DNA from: Phoronis ovalis
Lineage: Eukaryota; Phoronida; Phoronidae
Reading direction: 5' to 3'
Length of the DNA stretch: 13,233 nt
NCBI GenBank assembly: GCA_028565635.1
Contig: JAOXYB010039562.1
Location: 1 to 13,233 of the forward strand
In this document: piece after piece, positions 7,984-13,233 of the stretch
Layout of the letters: each line of letters begins with the position of its first letter
Numbering within the stretch: the first letter of the stretch is position 1
Position numbers and translations under genes: made by a program
Notes under the pieces: model-generated
The model's database searches: none
Seen by the model: the letters and a program-made list of their open reading frames with translations, nothing else
Told to the model about the DNA's origin: nothing

Positions 7984-8268
7984 ATGCCATCTTCACAATA
8001 CCAAGAGAAAATTCTCTCATTATTAGCCTTGGCAGAGTTACCTACATTTTCATGTATTGGACCATTCGATAGCACCCCCCAACAACAAACCACATGTAGG
8101 TCCAGACCTAGGCCAGAAACAGTCAATAAAATCAATCCTTACAAAGGGCACAAAACAGAAATCTGAGAGTATGGTGGAATCCCTGGAGATGGAATTGACA
8201 AACGGACAGTTTGTTTTAGTCAAAAATGTTAAAAGAGTGGGCCAGTAATTTGTTACTATGTGATTCAA
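7984..8268. other. Stretch unusually open in several frames on both strands; origin unknown
   Basis: Two plus frames (7984-8166 and 8057-8248) and two minus frames (8135-7911 and 8268-8050) are open here, and base composition is less AT-rich than the flanks. The plus frames cross at a C6 run near 8074-8079, so one indel would join them into a single frame ending VKNVKRVGQ-stop. That pattern suits an eroded coding remnant such as a transposon piece or processed gene. I recognise no family and cannot choose a strand. Confidence 0.2.
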
Positions 8269-8476
8269 TCAAGGAATGATCGAGAGTAAGCTTTGCGACA
8301 GAATGTTACTTGGATAATGCTGAAATTTGTGATTTACTAAACTGTTCAAAGTTTGACTGCGGTTGACAAATAGTGACAATCACCATATTATTGAGGAAAT
8401 ATATTTGGATATTTTCTCATAATTTTGTTTGCTTTTTGGTGAAGTTTCTTTTTGCAGCTTAGACTGACCTCAGTCC

Positions 8477-8553
8477 CTAAAAAACAAGAACATTTTTGAC
8501 AAGTTATTCAGTTTTGACAAGTTATAACTTGTCAAAATTTTCTTGTTTTTTAG
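8477..8553. repeat. Foldback element: nested inverted repeat around a perfect 26-bp palindrome
   Basis: Bases 8512-8537 are a perfect palindrome, TTTTGACAAGTTA followed by its complement. The outer arms extend the symmetry: the left arm from 8477 (CTAAAAAACAAGAAC...) pairs with the right arm ending at 8553 (...TTCTTGTTTTTTAG). The TTTTGACAAGTTA block occurs twice on the left and once, inverted, on the right, so two alternative hairpins are possible. The outer ends CTAAAAAACAAGAA suggest a small MITE-like foldback transposon. No target-site duplication is evident. Confidence 0.85.
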
Positions 8554-8571
8554 TTTACACCATTACCTTTT

Positions 8572-8625
8572 ACCTAGTATCAAATATTAACCCAGTATCA
8601 AATATTTACCCAGTATCAAATGTAC
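8572..8625. repeat. 18-bp tandem repeat, three copies
   Basis: Units 8572-8589, 8590-8607 and 8608-8625 share ACCCAGTATCAAATATT with few substitutions. The array starts 18 bp beyond the foldback element. It is a minisatellite with no evident function. Confidence 0.85.
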
Positions 8626-8690
8626 ACCAAAGGTGTTCTGCATATATATACCAAAATAGCATATATTAAATAAAGCAAGTATTGACACTT

Positions 8691-9086
8691 TTAAGGACTT
8701 ACATCATTTTTTCTGCTCATATGTGTAATATTGTACAACCAAATATTATATTTTACAATAAATGATATTACAATAATAATATGCAGAAAACAGTCTGGAC
8801 TACAGACTATTTGTAGGTAAATGAATGTACAAATGTATATTGTCATACTATTCTGTTTTTTAAAGCTTTGATCACTGTCTTTATAACTTGGAACTTCTGC
8901 TTTAAAAGTTCTGAATCCGGGGGCACATGTGTCCACTTGTGCAAACAAAAAATCATGCGAAAAGGGGATATATTTTTTCAGTAAGGCGCGTAATGTGCAT
9001 TCAGCATTAATGGTATATATGTAGCTAAATATTGGCAAACAGTATGTTGTCTTCAGAATGCAGGTCTGCCAAAGGGTGTTTCTCAT
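8691..9086 (-). CDS. Unassigned minus-strand open frame of ~131 codons from an ATG (doubtful)
   Basis: The longest open frame in the window. From an ATG at 9086 it runs 131 codons to a stop at 8691. Residues in the first half include FSHDFLFAQVDTCAPGFR, and the C-terminal part is hydrophobic (SPDCFLHIIIVISFIVKYN), a possible membrane segment. I recognise no domain. It could be a single exon of an unknown gene, a decayed element, or chance. No initiation context or splice structure is convincing. Confidence 0.12.
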   Translation of the reverse strand: MRNTLWQTCILKTTYCLPIFSYIYTINAECTLRALLKKYIPFSHDFLFAQVDTCAPGFRTFKAEVPSYKDSDQSFKKQNSMTIYICTFIYLQIVCSPDCFLHIIIVISFIVKYNIWLYNITHMSRKNDVSP

Positions 9087-9095
9087 CCACTTCAC

Positions 9096-9572
9096 TATCA
9101 GATCATTCAGATATCTAAAATTAGGTCGGTTTAACTAGAGCATCAACACGTTTGACAATAAATGGTCAATTTTTAAACCTGCAAGTCTTTCAAAACGTTG
9201 CTTGTTTAGCAAGCCGTATTAGCATTAGGGACATTTTCCCAAACCCATGTGGATGGTACCTACCCTTTCCACAACTGACCCCACGGATCTGAATCATGTA
9301 CCACAATACAGACATTTAATAAATAAGGGTTCAAGTTTTACAGGGAATGCTGGTAAACAAATCTCAGTTTATCAACTAGTATCAATAACAAGATTGACCC
9401 CTGACTGGCCTAGGTCATTATTCTTTAAATTACCACTTCAGATTTTAAATTTCAAAATTTGTTATAGTCTCTCAACACGTATCGGGCGCGTACCCTGTGC
9501 CAGAAGGAAGGTAAATTCCCTCCTATAATCCTCGAAAACTCAAGGGAAGGGTATACTAGAAGATAGATAATA
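9096..9572. other. Non-coding or unassigned stretch left of the LINE remnant
   Basis: A plus open frame with an ATG at 9247 (to 9528) has no recognisable motif. The segment around 9470-9550 is slightly richer in GC and purines (CGGGCGCGTACCC, AAGGAAGG) and might be a more decayed 5' part of the LINE copy that starts to be recognisable near 9573. I cannot confirm this. Confidence 0.3.
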
Positions 9573-10188
9573 CCGAGATGCCTAGCAAATTCAACCATAG
9601 GCTTCTTAAAGAGGAATCTGAAACATCAGAAACATTGTCCAATATTTTGCAGAAGAACTGCATACATATCGCTAGTAAGATTGGCACTCGAGTATTCCTC
9701 CATTGTGTGGGACCCCTATCTCACCAAAGACATCGACAAAATTGAAAAATCACAAAGAAAGGCAGCCCGATTCATCTCCGGGGACTATAAAACTAGGGAG
9801 GAGGGGTGTGTCACACATATATGCTATCTACTCTTAAATTAAAACAGCTTAAAGACAGAAGAAGAGAAACCCGACTCGTATTTATGTACAAGATTTTCGA
9901 AGGATTAGAACCAGCCATATCAACCAGTGATATTTTACAACCCATCAAATCGAAAAGAAGAGTCAATTAGGCAAAAAATTTCAAAGACTGTGTATCTCAA
10001 AACATTGTAGAACAATCTGTCACAAATAATAGCAAATGTTACATAGTGGACTCTTGCAATACTGCTCAATATAAATATTCTTTTTTCGTAAGGACTGTAT
10101 TCTGTAATAGATTGGAATCATCTTGATAATACATTAGTCATTTATAGTGTGCCCAGACACAGTGGAGGGTTTTAAACAGCCCTCAGAC
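9573..10188 (+). mobile_element. Decayed 3' end of a non-LTR retrotransposon (LINE) ORF2
   Basis: The C-terminal part of a LINE ORF2 is readable in pieces. Frame 1 (9573-9842) holds IGFLKRNLK, EYSSIVWDPYL, then QRKAARFISGDY and a stop. Frame 2 (9821-10126) holds RRRETRLVFMYKIFEG, an in-frame TAG at 9968 and FKDCVSQNIVE. Frame 3 (10110 on) holds DWNHLDNTL, and frame 1 again from 10162 has TVEGFKQ. These strings are typical of the region after the reverse transcriptase domain in LINE families widespread in invertebrates. There are at least three frameshifts and two internal stops, and the catalytic part is absent, so this is a dead 5'-truncated copy. The 3' boundary is uncertain and no poly-A tail or target-site duplication was found. 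Confidence 0.9.
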
Positions 10189-10500
10189 AATATGGCTAAG
10201 ATCATATCTCTTTCTCCGGTGCAATTGATGCCGTTAAAGGCCCTGCACTGTAGTCTGTACACATTCAGAGATATTGTCAATGACAATGGCTTCAAAAATG
10301 TAAAGGGTTGCAATCGAGAGCAGTTTTTCCAAATTCTGGAAATCTTTGCGCTCAAAATTTAAAACTAGCTAAAATCAAACTGGTTTATTTAATACACAGG
10401 TTTCATAACCACGGCAATCAATACTAAGCTTCTGTACTTACGAGTGTAAAATTTGAGAACCCACGTTTAGCACAACATGAAAAGCGACATATTCGAAGAG
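10189..10500. other. Unassigned stretch between LINE remnant and TRAM1 promoter region
   Basis: Open frames exist on both strands (for example plus to 10362 and minus 10355-10134), but the plus one simply continues the LINE tail and has no motif of its own. This may be LINE 3'UTR. No independent gene is supported. Confidence 0.35.
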
Positions 10501-10722
10501 TTGTAACAAGTTTTGTGATTGGTCAAGTGGCAAAAGCAGTCGACAGCATTGCTTTTCCAACTACATTGAACATTTGTTTACCACATAATTCACTATATTT
10601 TGAGCAAACATATTTACCATTTTTTAACCAATACATCGACATATTAGGAAATTCGATTATAGCTAATGCATCTGTTCAGTAAATTGTAAAGAAGGGACCA
10701 AGTTCATGGCAAATAACATTAT

Positions 10723-12728
<2,006 letters not shown>

Positions 12729-13233
12729 GTAAGTAAATTTTAGACGGACATTAGGTTCGGGTAACTTTGAATGCTTGGGAACCGGTATTCAAAGTGTATT
12801 AGTTAATTCATGTTTATTTTCAAACAATAACAAACTTATTAGAAGTCCAAGTAGAAATTGTAAATATATGATTATAAAATAACTGGATAAGCTGGTGTAT
12901 GTACTATATTTATATATAACATAAGGAATCTGTACACATATTTTGTTCTGGTTAAGAATCAGTACTTTTCTTGATTTTGTACGAAGTAAGGTTCATCTAT
13001 CTAAAGCCGATCACAGCTAATTCAATAAATCAAAACATCAGCTGCTGTATTCGATAATCACTGCTCCTTTTGCTTGTGTAGACAGTTAACTGTAAGATGC
13101 CTCTATCTGAAACAAGTTTAAGGAACCCAGACAGTAGCTGTTCTAAGATCTATTCTAGTAGACTGGACTCAGTCTGAATAATGATTATTTTTTTCACTCA
13201 AATTGTCTAAAGTGCTGATAAATTATACTTTTT
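12729..13233 (+). other. TRAM1 intron 3 (partial)
   Basis: Follows the exon 3 donor GTAAGT. The expected next coding segment (a KINRR-like basic stretch followed by SKTKHSKFNESGQL-like sequence in vertebrates) is not seen in any plus frame, so the intron runs to the window edge. Confidence 0.6.

Noticed and set aside
9247-9528. Plus-strand 93-codon frame as an upstream part of LINE ORF2
   Set aside because: None of its wording matches LINE ORF2, and the recognisable LINE sequence starts only near 9573.
10134-10355. Minus-strand 73-codon open frame
   Set aside because: It is antisense to the LINE tail and to unassigned sequence and has no motif of its own.

Overview
The window is nuclear DNA from an animal, most likely an invertebrate. 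Both recognisable genes are animal genes split by short GT-AG introns, the background is AT-rich, and a decayed non-LTR retrotransposon and many small repeats lie between them. The retrotransposon's protein style resembles elements common in marine invertebrates such as molluscs, brachiopods and cnidarians. I cannot name the species, and 'mollusc-like' is only a guess.

Left third (about 1-3373, minus strand): the 5' end of a ZMYND8-type gene (protein kinase C-binding protein 1, a PHD-bromodomain-PWWP-MYND chromatin reader). Seven coding exons read right to left with perfectly consistent phases. They encode the start methionine, a low-complexity basic tail with a nuclear-localisation-like cluster, the complete PHD finger and the first part of the bromodomain (257 codons). 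The rest of the gene lies beyond position 1. A stack of about five degenerate copies of the exon-3 acceptor region sits just upstream of exon 3. Three of the copies could be spliced as in-frame microexons. This is the most interesting signal in the window.

Middle (about 3374-10700): a long intergenic or 5'-UTR-intron stretch with no gene I can defend. It holds small structured repeats: a 20-bp-arm hairpin, a two-copy ~110-bp duplication, a 33-bp x 3 array with Grainyhead-like cores, a foldback element followed by an 18-bp x 3 array, and the frameshifted 3' end of a LINE ORF2 (about 9573-10188). A PBX/MEIS site, E-box and CCAAT cluster near 5561-5602 could belong to the undetected ZMYND8 promoter.

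Right end (about 10723-13233, plus strand): a TATA-less housekeeping-type promoter (CCAAT, palindromic NRF-1 site, ETS site) drives TRAM1, the translocating chain-associated membrane protein of the ER Sec61 translocon. Its first three coding exons (101 codons: cytosolic N-terminus, two membrane segments and a glycosylated lumenal loop) are present. The gene continues past the right edge. The two genes are divergent (head to head), about 7.5 kb apart between start codons. They act in unrelated places (chromatin and ER membrane), so I infer no functional partnership.
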